A stretch of DNA of 64,000 nt from Verrucomicrobiales bacterium (GTDB lineage: Bacteria; Verrucomicrobiota; Verrucomicrobiia; Verrucomicrobiales; DEV007): contig DUBC01000046.1 of the NCBI GenBank assembly GCA_012960505.1, forward strand, positions 1 through 64,000, given 5' to 3'. Under the pieces are notes generated by a model that did no database searches, was not told the DNA's origin, and worked only from the letters and a program-made list of their open reading frames with translations. Position numbers and translations under genes: made by a program. Positions 48,679-58,130 of this stretch are shown here, piece after piece (position 1 is the first letter of the stretch; each line of letters starts with the position of its first letter).

Positions 48679-49170
48679 ATGTCTTACCTTAATGATCCTT
48701 CTTCAAACAGTGAGTTACGATTAGAGGCCGTTCGTGGCTATTACGAATTGGAAATGTATGACGATGCATGGGACGAGTTAAAGGAAGTTGAAAGGTCTTT
48801 TCCCCTGACTCCATCAATTCTGCAGATAAAGATTCTTTTATTGCTTAAGGAGAAAAAATGGGATGCAGCTTACGCTTTGAGTGAGGAGCTCCAACGGATG
48901 GAGCCTCAGAATGGAGTCGGATTTATTCAGGGAGCATATTGCCTCCATGAAATGAATCGCACAGACGAGGCCCTTGCATTGCTAGAAGAAGCGCCTGAAT
49001 CTGTTCGGAAGGATGCAATTTATTTTTACAACAAGGGATGCTATGAGGCCGTAATTGGTAATGTTGATACTGCTTTTGATTGTCTTAGAAAGTCATTTGA
49101 CCTTGACCAAAGTTTATTAGATGTAGCTCGCAAAGATCCTGACCTAATTGCGTTAAAGGATTCCTTTTAA
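48679..49170 (+). CDS. Small TPR-like protein
   Basis: 163 residues starting at the ATG at 48679 (a TTG directly before it is also in frame). Repeats are degenerate TPRs: LRLEAVRGYYELEMYDDAWDELKEVE, LLLLKEKKWDAAYALSEELQRMEP, GVGFIQGAYCLHEMNRTDEALALLEEAP and FYNKGCYEAVIGNVDTAFDCLRKSFDLD. No signal peptide, so cytosolic. Function unknown. It is followed 20 bp later by the broken serine hydrolase, in the same direction, and may have been transcribed with it. Confidence 0.78.
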   Translation: MSYLNDPSSNSELRLEAVRGYYELEMYDDAWDELKEVERSFPLTPSILQIKILLLLKEKKWDAAYALSEELQRMEPQNGVGFIQGAYCLHEMNRTDEALALLEEAPESVRKDAIYFYNKGCYEAVIGNVDTAFDCLRKSFDLDQSLLDVARKDPDLIALKDSF

Positions 49171-49190
49171 TTTCGGGCATTAATTTGCGA

Positions 49191-50333
49191 ATGGATGCTC
49201 TAGGTCTAAGAGAAAAGATTGAACGGATCTTTAAATTAAACTTTAAGGAAAGAGAAGAGTTCGGAGCCTCAGTGTCTGTATGGATAGGTGGAAGAGAAAT
49301 TATATCTTTGGCTGAGGGCTACTGTGAAAAGGAGTGTATTAGGCCTTGGGATGAAACAACACTAGTACCTGTTTAGTCAGCGACTAAAGGTATTGCTTCT
49401 GCCTGTGTTTTAAAATTTTTGGATGAGCAAGGTCTTTCACTTGATATAAAAGTAGTTGAGATATGGCCTGAATTCGGAAGATCAGAAAAAGAAAACATTA
49501 GTTTTAAGGATGTGCTCACACATGGGGCCGGAATTCCCGCTCTAAATGAACAGGTCTCTGTTTTTAATTATAACGAGGTTATAAAAGCTATCGAAATGCA
49601 GGCTCCTTTATGGGAGATCGGGGTAGGTCATGGTTATCATCCCAGAACTTTTGGTTTTTTGTTGGATGAGTTTGTTCGGCGCTTAGAAGGAATTTCACTA
49701 GGTCGGTATTTTAATGAGACTTTTGCAGTTCCGATGGGTCTGGAATTTTGGATAGGGTTGCCGCAAGAATATCATTCTAGAGTGGCTACACTTTATCCCG
49801 GGAAAATGTCGAATCCTGATGATGAAGAAGCTTTTTACAAAGCTTTCATGGATTCTGAATCTTTGACTCGTAAGGCTTTTGGATCTCCTGCTGGATTGGG
49901 AGGTGTTTCAGGAATGAATTCACCTGATTCCTGGAGCGCAGGTTGACCAGCGATGGGAGGGGTCGGCACAGCCCAAGCACTGGCCAAATTTTATTCAATG
50001 CTTGCGAATGGAGGAGAATGGGATGGGAAGAAGATAGTTTCGAAGCGCGTACTTTCTCTAATGGAAGAGCCTTTAGTTTCAGGTGAAGATAAGGTTCTTT
50101 GTTTGGGGAATGCATTTTCTGCCGGATTTATGAAGGGCAGAAATGATCTAATAAGGCGTAATCTTTTTGGAAGCTCTAAAAGTGCGTATGACCATTCTGG
50201 TGCAGGAGGCTCCCATGCTTTTGCTGATCCAGAAAATCGCATAGCATTTGCGTATACAATGAATCAGATGAATTACGGAGTCCTTCCTGGTCCAAAATCT
50301 ATTGATATGGTTGATGTTCTCTATGGGCTTTAG
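49191..50333 (+). pseudogene. Serine hydrolase (class C beta-lactamase/EstB-type) with two in-frame stop codons
   Basis: From the ATG at 49191 one frame encodes a 380-codon beta-lactamase-family hydrolase interrupted twice: TAG at 49374-49376 and TGA at 49944-49946. No frame shift is needed; all three segments are in one frame. The first stop directly precedes the catalytic SATK motif (SxxK, 49377-49388), in LVPV-stop-SATKGIAS where relatives have Trp, Phe or Tyr. The second lies in SWSAG-stop-PAMGGVGTAQAL, where Trp fits. Downstream features (YHPRTFGFLLDEFVRR, HSGAGGSHAFADPENRIAFAY) are intact. Trp TGG to TAG and TGG to TGA are both single G-to-A changes, so recent decay is the simple reading. 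A sequencing error at two sites or readthrough cannot be excluded. Confidence 0.82.
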
Positions 50334-50335
50334 TA

Positions 50336-52325
50336 AGCCGATTTTCTGGTCTTCCAATTACCTGAAAATTCTGCGGACCTTTCTCTCGGGAAGGCTTCTT
50401 GTTTCCTGAACCTTCCTCTTCCTGCCCGTTCTACTCTTGCAGGATGGTTTCCCCCCGGTAGAGCCAGGCGTAGGGAATGAAGAGGAGGGCGGTGATGAAC
50501 ATCAGGATGGTGAAGAACCAGTAGTAGTGGGCACCCTCAAGGCGTTCTCCACCGCCGGCGAAGAACGTGCGATGGAATTCTCCTGCCTCTTCCTCATCTT
50601 GTTCGTTCTTATAGCCAAGCTTTTCCTTGCGGCGTTCAAGCCATGGGCGGTCGGGGCGCAGGGATTCCGTCCAGGATTTTTCCTGCTTCTTTTGTTGCTC
50701 CTTCAGTTTGACACGAATTCCTACGTCCCATTGCGTCTGTGCCTCTGTGTCTGGACCATTACTGGTAATGCGGGCGCTCTGGCTGTTCTCAAGATAGTAA
50801 TGAAAAGCGTTCCCCCACTCGTCCTTCAGTCCTTCAAGTTCTCCGGAACCCACTTCGGGACGAGGTAATATGGAGCCATTCGCCCGGGACCAGGACTCGA
50901 TTATTGAGGCTGCTGCCTCGAGTGAGGATTTACTCGGGATTGCGACCTTTGTTTGCCTGCCAAACTTGAGGGAATACACCAGGTCGTCGTCTGTTCCAAT
51001 TTTCCCATCGGCGCCCGGGTGCGTTTCGGAGGCAGTCGCCTTGTGATCCTTGCCCGCTGCCATTTCCAATTGTTTTTGGACCGTCTTTCCAGGTTCCGGA
51101 ATCTGGATGTAGTGATTCACGCCTGCGGTGAAGAGATTCCCGAGTGCCACGGCGGCAAGAAAGAGGCCGAGGATCATCGACTTCATCGTACGGGGTGCCT
51201 GTGTATAGGAGAACTCGAGGGCCACAATGGAGACGAGGATCTCGGCGGCGGTTAGCAGAAGGTAGGCAAGGATTTGCCAACCGATGTTGGGACGCTGGCC
51301 GGCGTCGATCCATTCCTGGATGGTGGAACTGAGAACGAAGGCAGCACCCATGAGGAACAGTCCGGCGCCTACTTTCCGCAGGGGGGTCAATTTTATTACC
51401 TTTCCGACCATGGGGTAGACTAGGAAGGTGAAGAGGGGGATGAAGGTCAGGATCAGGACTGGATTTACCGCCTGGATCTGTGATTCCAGCCACTCTACTC
51501 CGAGGAAGTTTCGATCCATTTCTCGGGCCTGAAATACCCATCGGGAAGCGGTCTGGTCGAAGAGAGCCCAGAACATGGCGACGAAGAGGAAGAGGACAGA
51601 GAGCTTGGCCATGGCCTTGAGGCCGACGGGGCTGAAGGTTTCCCGGAGGAATGTCTTTCCCCCGGGGGGAACGTGAATGAAGCGATTGCGTCCCATCCAG
51701 AACACGACCGTAGCGAGGAGCATAAGCACTCCGGGCACCCCGAATGCAAGGTGAGGGCCGTACCACTCTAGGAGCCAGGGGGTGAGCATGGTGGAGAGGA
51801 AGGCACCCAGGTTGATGGACCAGTAAAAGTAATTGAATACCCGGGTGACGAGATGACTGTTGGACTTTCCGAACTGGTCGCCGACGTGAGCAGACACGCA
51901 GGGTTTGATTCCTCCCGAACCGAGCGAGATAAGGACCAGTCCGGCAATAAACCAGATCGCGGCCTTACCCTGAATTCCCATCAGCGCAAGCGCAGCGTGG
52001 CCCGCACAGTAGACAATGGAGAGACGGATGATGGTTTTGTACTTTCCAAAGACAGAGTCTGAGATGAAGGCTCCGAGAAGAGGAGTGATGTAGACTGCAA
52101 AGGTGAAGAGATGGACCTTCTCAGTAACGGAAGCCTCACCCATGGCCTGCCCTGGAGTGTCATTCATGAGCCAGAGATACTTGGTCATGAAGACGGCCAG
52201 AATGGTCTTCATGCCGTAGAAACTGAATCGTTCGGCAGCCTCGTTGCCGATGATGAAGGGGATGCCCGAGGGCATGCCGGTCAGTTTAGGATCCGGGGAA
52301 GTGCGGTATTTGCTCATCGAAGTTG
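50336..52325. other. GC-rich island around the POT transporter gene
   Basis: The DNA from just after the hydrolase stop to just before 52330 is clearly richer in G and C than both flanks (57% in a 60-base line counted by hand, 51301-51360), with long open frames in several phases as side effect. The flanks return abruptly to AT-rich sequence. I saw no transposase, integrase, tRNA or flanking repeat. Single-gene transfer is the likely cause; a chimeric assembly is the alternative. Confidence 0.65.
50431..52317 (-). CDS. POT-family proton-coupled peptide transporter with large inserted loop
   Basis: 628 residues, longer than the bacterial norm of about 450-500. The signature E-x-x-E-R-F-x-x-Y-G is present near the N-terminus (NEAAERFSFYG), and about eleven or twelve membrane helices follow to about 400 (for example LIFLFVAMFW-type segments and LLTAAEILVSIVALEFSYTQAPRTMKS). 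Between about 400 and 590 is a hydrophilic insert, and a final helix (YWFFTILMFITALLFIPYAWLY) closes the protein. The insert contains GADGKIGTDDDLV and LKDEWGNAFHYYLENS...TSNGPD, both resembling the calcium-site and C-terminal parts of type II secretion pseudopilin GspG. Substrate presumed di-/tripeptides from the family. The gene lies alone on GC-rich DNA, suggesting horizontal acquisition. Confidence 0.87.
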   Translation of the reverse strand: MSKYRTSPDPKLTGMPSGIPFIIGNEAAERFSFYGMKTILAVFMTKYLWLMNDTPGQAMGEASVTEKVHLFTFAVYITPLLGAFISDSVFGKYKTIIRLSIVYCAGHAALALMGIQGKAAIWFIAGLVLISLGSGGIKPCVSAHVGDQFGKSNSHLVTRVFNYFYWSINLGAFLSTMLTPWLLEWYGPHLAFGVPGVLMLLATVVFWMGRNRFIHVPPGGKTFLRETFSPVGLKAMAKLSVLFLFVAMFWALFDQTASRWVFQAREMDRNFLGVEWLESQIQAVNPVLILTFIPLFTFLVYPMVGKVIKLTPLRKVGAGLFLMGAAFVLSSTIQEWIDAGQRPNIGWQILAYLLLTAAEILVSIVALEFSYTQAPRTMKSMILGLFLAAVALGNLFTAGVNHYIQIPEPGKTVQKQLEMAAGKDHKATASETHPGADGKIGTDDDLVYSLKFGRQTKVAIPSKSSLEAAASIIESWSRANGSILPRPEVGSGELEGLKDEWGNAFHYYLENSQSARITSNGPDTEAQTQWDVGIRVKLKEQQKKQEKSWTESLRPDRPWLERRKEKLGYKNEQDEEEAGEFHRTFFAGGGERLEGAHYYWFFTILMFITALLFIPYAWLYRGETILQE

Positions 52326-52431
52326 GATATAATGCCTTTTTTCTTGGGTGCTGCCAAGTGTTCAGATTAAAAAGTCTATAAATGATATAAGAGTGAAATA
52401 ATTATCAGGATTATGCTTTTGCGTCGATCCA

Positions 52432-54183
52432 TCAAGATGAAGTTTCTTGATTGGACACTTCTTTTTGGATCCTGATTTTATGGCGGTTTAATGTCCACCA
52501 TAGAAAAATGAGGAGAATTGAATGTGCGAATAATGAAAAATATCCTGATATTTGCATTAATCTGTCATCACCGGAGGTGTTCATTATTGGTAGAACCAAT
52601 AAGTAGACTGGAGATGCGATAGCGGAGAGGCCAGCAAGTAACACTGGAATAGTTTCAATTCCTCTAACTCCTAAAATAGAACTGGTCAGAAGTGGTACGA
52701 ACCAGCCTAAAATAACAAATAATAATAATGTCCTCTTGCCGAAACGCTCAAGGATAGCATGGTAACACATTGCATAAATAATGAGTCCGAAAGGAATGAT
52801 TCGTAGAATGGTAGGATTGTATTTGGTAGTATCGATTCCGACAAGATTAGGGGCGTATTGTATTATAATTGACCATGCAGCAAAGGTTAATATGGAGAAG
52901 CCCAAAGCATGCCATAGTCCGGTCGCACCATCTGCGTTGAGTGGAGCTTTAATTTCTCCCTTCGTTTGATTTCCAGATGTGTTTTTATCTGGTCCTGAGG
53001 TGCTTACAAGTTTGCGAGCTTTCCGTAATGCACGGGTAAATTTGTCGGAATCAGGTGTGGTAATTGTTATCATCCCAAAGGTGAGCGCTAGGAACCCTAT
53101 TCCCAATGAAGCTAGAATGCCGGATTGAGTAAGAGTATCTATAGTTTCCTGTGTAGCAATTTGATCAATGTTATTGCTATTTTCATTCTTTTCTGAGGTT
53201 CGTTGCTCAATGAGTATTTCTGCTGCTCTCTGTGATCTTCCTCCTGAAAATTGAGTTTCATCTTTAATGATAGGAAGAGCGTTCCCTGTTATTAGTGTCA
53301 GGATCCATAAGTGCACGGCGAAGGAGAAGTTCTTTCCTAACAAATGGTTCGTTGGTTGCCGCCACTTGCGATATAGAATGGATAAGAATATTACAATTAG
53401 TGAGCACTGAATGAGGAGGGAAAAGTTTACTGTGTTTAGTTTCCATTCGAACAGTAAGACTTCACCAATTTTTTCTGGTGAGGGAAAGCGTTCAATTATA
53501 GGACCTCTTACACTTTCAAATTGTTCAAAAATCACCGGTCGCATGGTCAGGTATTCAAAGAAAACAAATCCCAATTGACTGAAAGCGGGTAAAACAAAGT
53601 AAAGCAGGATTACCATGATTTGTGCAACGCGCCCAGCAAAGTGTCTTCGCTTGACTATTGTTCCGGCAACACAACCTGTCAGATGATAAAGGATAGCAGA
53701 GGTTAAAAGTATTCCATATACTTCGCTGATGACTCCTATAGGAATATTTCCTTCATTAATACAAAAAATAGTAAAGGGTAACGTGACAGCAAAGAGTACA
53801 TATTCCCGGACCGGTAATCCAAACAGATAACCGACGATTTTTGCTAAGGGAGTCATTGGAGTCAGCCTCTGGTAGTCAATCATTCCGTCTGCTGATTCTC
53901 GGGAAATTCCTCCGGCAACGCTTCCGGTTCCCATGAATAGAAGTATAACCATTTGGAAGAAAAGTATCGGGTAAAAAGCATCTCGAGCAGCAGCTGGAGA
54001 GCTAGCTTTTAATCGATACAAAGATGAATAATAGAAGAGGAAGAATATGCTTGTTGCTACCGTTAGTACGAGTATTACCCATGTGATCAGAGGAGCAGGG
54101 CGGAGTCTAGATCGGGTATATCGGAGGAATATTGGATTAACCCAAATTTGCCACCATGGAACTGGTCTAAGATTTTCAGTCAT
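52432..54183 (-). CDS. ABC transporter permease (ABC-2-like)
   Basis: 583-residue membrane protein with around a dozen hydrophobic segments, including about 30-50 (LITWVILVLTVATSIFFLFYYSS), 75-95 (ILFFQMVILLFMGTGSVAGGISRE), 200-220 and several near the C-terminus. GGISRESADGMIDYQRLTPMTP at about 91-112 is typical of ABC-2-type permeases that carry a REs/E-x-x-x-G-T loop after helix two. It overlaps the ATPase gene by 4 bp (ATGA), so the two are coupled and form an exporter. Substrate unknown. Long polar stretches at about 290-340 and 390-420 lie between helix groups. Confidence 0.82.
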   Translation of the reverse strand: MTENLRPVPWWQIWVNPIFLRYTRSRLRPAPLITWVILVLTVATSIFFLFYYSSLYRLKASSPAAARDAFYPILFFQMVILLFMGTGSVAGGISRESADGMIDYQRLTPMTPLAKIVGYLFGLPVREYVLFAVTLPFTIFCINEGNIPIGVISEVYGILLTSAILYHLTGCVAGTIVKRRHFAGRVAQIMVILLYFVLPAFSQLGFVFFEYLTMRPVIFEQFESVRGPIIERFPSPEKIGEVLLFEWKLNTVNFSLLIQCSLIVIFLSILYRKWRQPTNHLLGKNFSFAVHLWILTLITGNALPIIKDETQFSGGRSQRAAEILIEQRTSEKNENSNNIDQIATQETIDTLTQSGILASLGIGFLALTFGMITITTPDSDKFTRALRKARKLVSTSGPDKNTSGNQTKGEIKAPLNADGATGLWHALGFSILTFAAWSIIIQYAPNLVGIDTTKYNPTILRIIPFGLIIYAMCYHAILERFGKRTLLLFVILGWFVPLLTSSILGVRGIETIPVLLAGLSAIASPVYLLVLPIMNTSGDDRLMQISGYFSLFAHSILLIFLWWTLNRHKIRIQKEVSNQETSS

Positions 54184-55163
54184 TGATTCTGCTCCGGTTT
54201 TTGAGTGCTTGTATTTGAATCAATTTCAAGAAGTATCTGCTCTATACTCTTCTTTCGTTCTTGGAGTCCTTTAATAAGGAATCCAGCTTCAATGATTTCG
54301 GTGATTAGTTGAGCTTGCTCATCATCTTTACCTTTGAAGGTAAAGATGATGTCTTCATTAGAGGTAATGATTTGATTGATTCCATGCTTGTTATTGAGAA
54401 ATTCAAAAAGTGGCATTGGGTTGCCTAGACAACTTATCACTAGGTTCCTTTCTTCTGAGCTGCGTCGGGAAATGACATCATTTATTTTTCCGGAGTCGAC
54501 AAGAATTCCTTTAGACATCATTCCTACCATAGTGCACATGTCTTCAAGTTCGGAAAGAATGTGAGAACTGAGTAATACGGCAGCGCCTCCGTCTGCTAAT
54601 TCTCGTACTGTATTTCTCAGAGCCTGTCTTGATACTGGATCCATTCCGCTTGCCGGTTCATCAAGTAGAAATAAAGAAGGTCGATGGATTAGCGTCTTAG
54701 CAAGAACAAGTCTCTGCATCATTCCTCGTGATAGATTCTTACAGAACTCTTCTCTTTTATCATTGAGTGAAACCTTGTTAAGGCATTCTTCAATTCTTGA
54801 TCGACGGTCAGTTCTGTTGAGTCCATGAGCGCTAGCGAATAGATCAAGGAATTCCCAAACTTTGAGGTCCGTCGCTATTGGAGCTAGATCAGGCATGTAA
54901 CCGAGATGCGTCCGAGCTTCCTCAGGATGTAGAGAAATATCTATTCCGCCTATGAAGACATCTCCGTAAGTGGGCTCCATGAGAGTAGCCAGTACTTTAA
55001 AGCTGCTCGTTTTGCCGGCTCCATTGGGGCCAATCAAACCATAAATTTCACCCCTAGGAACGTTCAGACACAGTTCATTCACAGCGACAAATTTTCCGTA
55101 ATCAACTCTCATGTCGATCGTTTGGACCGCATATTCTTGATTGTTTGAGGGGTTTTCGGACAC
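54180..55163 (-). CDS. ABC transporter ATP-binding protein
   Basis: 327 residues with all ABC ATPase motifs: Walker A GLIGPNGAGKTSS at about 38-50, Q-loop and STL region in LEPTYGDVFIGGID, signature NLSRGMMQRLVLAKTL (LSRGM variant of LSGGQ), Walker B LFLLDEPASGMDP, and H-loop LLSSHILSELEDM. A C-terminal extension of about 100 residues is typical of ABC-2 (CcmA/NatA-like) ATPases. It drives the permease encoded just downstream with a 4-bp overlap. Nothing in the neighbourhood indicates what is exported. Confidence 0.92.
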   Translation of the reverse strand: MSENPSNNQEYAVQTIDMRVDYGKFVAVNELCLNVPRGEIYGLIGPNGAGKTSSFKVLATLMEPTYGDVFIGGIDISLHPEEARTHLGYMPDLAPIATDLKVWEFLDLFASAHGLNRTDRRSRIEECLNKVSLNDKREEFCKNLSRGMMQRLVLAKTLIHRPSLFLLDEPASGMDPVSRQALRNTVRELADGGAAVLLSSHILSELEDMCTMVGMMSKGILVDSGKINDVISRRSSEERNLVISCLGNPMPLFEFLNNKHGINQIITSNEDIIFTFKGKDDEQAQLITEIIEAGFLIKGLQERKKSIEQILLEIDSNTSTQKPEQNQ

Positions 55164-55273
55164 TGCACTCTATTATCTGCTTTATAGATCCCTTTGCAAG
55201 AACCTGAAGAATAATATTATTGAGTGGTGAATGTCTTGATGAATTTAGTCATTCGAGTTTCAATTCTTAAACT

Positions 55274-56557
55274 ATGAGCAAATCACGTCGTCATTTCTTG
55301 CAAAAAGCGTCATTGGCATCAGTTCCACTTATTGTGAATTCGTCAGTTCTTGGTAGAAGTGGAGCCACTTCTCCTAATTCAAGAGTTCAGTTAGCTTGCA
55401 TCGGAGTCGGGGGGCAGGGAACGGGGAACATGAATAATTTTTTGCAAGATGATCGAGTCAAAGTGCTTGCGATTTGTGATGTGGATCAGAATCACAGGAA
55501 CCGTGCTTTAGGTATTGCAAAGTTGAATGATAAGGATGGATATAACAATTATCGGGAGTTAATGAATAGAAAGGACATTGATGCCGTAATGATAGCAACA
55601 CCTGACCATTGGCATTCACTGATTACTGTTGCTGCGGCCAGATCCGGGAAAGACATTTATTGTGAGAAGCCATTAGCTGCGAGCATTGGGGAAGGCCGTT
55701 TTGTGGCAAATGTTGTTAAAAGTGAAAAGAGAGTATTACAGTGCGGCACTTGGAGGCGTTCCGGAATTCACTCGCGAATGGCTTGTGAATGGGTCAGGAA
55801 CGGTTACATCGGAGATTTAAAAAAAGTTGAGATTGGGGTTCCAGGTGCTTTCCAGATTCGTGGAGGATATAGTGGAATGGAACGACCTCAGGAGATACCT
55901 AAAGGGTTTGATTATAAAATGTGGTCAGGCACGACGCCTGATGCACCTTATACAGCGGCTCGGTGCCATTTTAATTTCAGGTGGATTGATGATTATGCTC
56001 CGGGATATGTTACAGACTGGGGAGCTCATTTCATTGATGTCGCTCATTGGGGTATGAACACAGATGATACGGGACCCGTTGAAATTTCTGCGAAGAATGT
56101 GAAGAGGCGAGAAAATGGAATCTATGATGCGGTTGAAAGTTTTAATGTTCGTTACATCTATAATACAGGTGTCGAGATGACGCTTTTTAGTGCTAACGAT
56201 TCTTCATTATGGGGAACCAAGTTTATAGGTACCGAGGGGTCTGTTTTTGTAGAAAATCAGAAATTGATAACAGATCCTCCTGAACTCTTAAGAAAAAAGC
56301 TTAATGGAAACGATGAGAGACTTTATGTGTCGAAGCACCATCATCGTAATTTTATTGATTGTATTTTTTCTCGGGACATGACTGCGTCTTCAGTTGAATC
56401 AGCTCATCGAGCAGCAAGTGCGTGCCATCTTGGATCGATTGCTGCACATATAGGTAAATCACTTAAGTTTAATCCTAAGAAGGAAAAATTCCTTGGAAAT
56501 TCAGCGGCAAATGATCTTTTGATGCGCAAATTTCATGGAAAATGGAAGTTATTTTGA
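55274..56557 (+). CDS. Secreted Gfo/Idh/MocA-family oxidoreductase
   Basis: Third exported member of the family (427 residues). Leader KSRRHFLQKASLASVPLIVNSS at about 3-24 has the twin-arginine form. Rossmann segment VQLACIGVGGQGTGNM at about 38-53; ATPDHWHSLITVAAA at about 105-119; YCEKPLAASIGEGRFVA at about 125-141 with the EKP lysine. C-terminal domain includes TDWGAHFIDVAHWGMN. It is closest in motif spelling to the one at 41600 (both have TPDHWH and WG-H-x-D-x-A-x-W). Substrate unknown. It stands alone, divergent from the ABC exporter. Confidence 0.88.
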   Translation: MSKSRRHFLQKASLASVPLIVNSSVLGRSGATSPNSRVQLACIGVGGQGTGNMNNFLQDDRVKVLAICDVDQNHRNRALGIAKLNDKDGYNNYRELMNRKDIDAVMIATPDHWHSLITVAAARSGKDIYCEKPLAASIGEGRFVANVVKSEKRVLQCGTWRRSGIHSRMACEWVRNGYIGDLKKVEIGVPGAFQIRGGYSGMERPQEIPKGFDYKMWSGTTPDAPYTAARCHFNFRWIDDYAPGYVTDWGAHFIDVAHWGMNTDDTGPVEISAKNVKRRENGIYDAVESFNVRYIYNTGVEMTLFSANDSSLWGTKFIGTEGSVFVENQKLITDPPELLRKKLNGNDERLYVSKHHHRNFIDCIFSRDMTASSVESAHRAASACHLGSIAAHIGKSLKFNPKKEKFLGNSAANDLLMRKFHGKWKLF

Positions 56558-56719
56558 GGTATTTTTTTTTCAAAAGCGATACCTGATTAGATGAACCAGA
56601 TATACCAAAAAATAGGGAATCGGTCTAATAATTGTCATTTCAAGGATACTTTCTTTGCAATAATGCAATATATCTGAGGAAAATTGTTGCAGTTTCTTTT
56701 CTAGGATATAAGTAACGCA

Positions 56720-57037
<318 letters not shown>

Positions 57038-57119
57038 TTTCATTAGGGCTTCGTCTTTCTAAGGCGATCCTATATTCTATTTTTTCTTTTAACCTCAGTT
57101 CGTGTTTGAGGCGAATCCC

Positions 57120-58106
57120 ATGAAAAGTAGACTTCTTGGGAATACTGGGATCGAAGTATCTGAAGTCGGTTTTGGAGCCTGGCAGATTGGAGCTGATTGG
57201 GGGACTGAAATACCCAAGGACTTGGCGATTTCATCGCTACATACTGCAGTAGATGCGGGTATCAACTTCATTGATACGGCTGATGTTTATGGAGCCGGAC
57301 GCTCCGAAACTATTATTGGTGAATTTCTCAAAGAGCGTAATGAAACTATTTATGTGGCAACTAAGATGGGCCGAGGCTCTTCGGAATGGACTGATAGTTA
57401 TGATCAGATCGCGAAGGCTGCTGAGGATTCCTGCAAAAGGTTAGGGGTGCCAGCACTCGATCTAATACAATTACACTGCATTCCTGAACAAACACTTATG
57501 GCGGGTAAAGCTTTTGAGAATCTTGAGAAAATCAAAGATGTAGGGCTCATTAAGAATTATGGAGCGAGCGTTGAGACTATTGAAGAGGCATTGTTTTGTA
57601 TTCGAAGTTCATCAGCATCAACTTTGCAGGTTATATTTAACATTTTTCGACAGCGTGTGATTTCGGATTTGCTTCAAGCGGCCTCCCGTAACCGGGTAGG
57701 AATCATTGCCAGAGTTCCTTTGGCTAGTGGTTTATTGAGCGGTAAATTCACGAAGGATCATCATTTTGCCGAAAATGATCACAGAAAATTTAACTGTGAT
57801 GGGCAAATGTTTAATGTGGGAGAGACCTTTGCGGGGGTCCCCTTCGAATCAGGTGTGGATTTCGCAATTGAAGTGGAGCGTATTCTAGAAGGGCAACTGC
57901 CCAATGCAAATCTAGCTCAAAAATCATTGAGATGGATTCTCGATCATGAAGAAGTGACTACCGTAATACCTGGTGCAAAAAATCCAGAACAAACTCGTCA
58001 AAATGCTGCAGTGTCCGCGTTCAATTCTCTTTCAATAGAGTCTCACGAAAAACTCAGCGATCTTTACAAGGAAAAGATAGATAAACAGGTAAGGGGAAGG
58101 TATTAG
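57120..58106 (+). CDS. Aldo/keto reductase family protein
   Basis: 328-residue NADP-dependent oxidoreductase of the AKR superfamily (TIM barrel, cytosolic). The ATG at 57120 has a GAGG 8 bases upstream and begins directly with MKSRLLGNTGIEVSEVGFGAW, the usual N-terminus; a GTG at 57102 is also in frame. Catalytic tetrad residues can be placed: Asp in INFIDTADVYGAGRSE (with Tyr four further on), Lys in VATKMGRG, and His in LIQLHCIP. The cofactor end VIPGAKNPEQTRQNAAV near the C-terminus is typical. Substrate unknown. It follows the RRM gene but has a separate leader. Confidence 0.9.
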   Translation: MKSRLLGNTGIEVSEVGFGAWQIGADWGTEIPKDLAISSLHTAVDAGINFIDTADVYGAGRSETIIGEFLKERNETIYVATKMGRGSSEWTDSYDQIAKAAEDSCKRLGVPALDLIQLHCIPEQTLMAGKAFENLEKIKDVGLIKNYGASVETIEEALFCIRSSSASTLQVIFNIFRQRVISDLLQAASRNRVGIIARVPLASGLLSGKFTKDHHFAENDHRKFNCDGQMFNVGETFAGVPFESGVDFAIEVERILEGQLPNANLAQKSLRWILDHEEVTTVIPGAKNPEQTRQNAAVSAFNSLSIESHEKLSDLYKEKIDKQVRGRY

Positions 58107-58130
58107 AATCCATATTAATAGGAATCGTAT

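Noticed and set aside
50930-51766. 278-codon minus-strand frame inside the transporter gene
   Set aside because: Arg/Pro/His-rich composition typical of a second frame in GC-rich DNA; the POT frame has the family signature and membrane helices.
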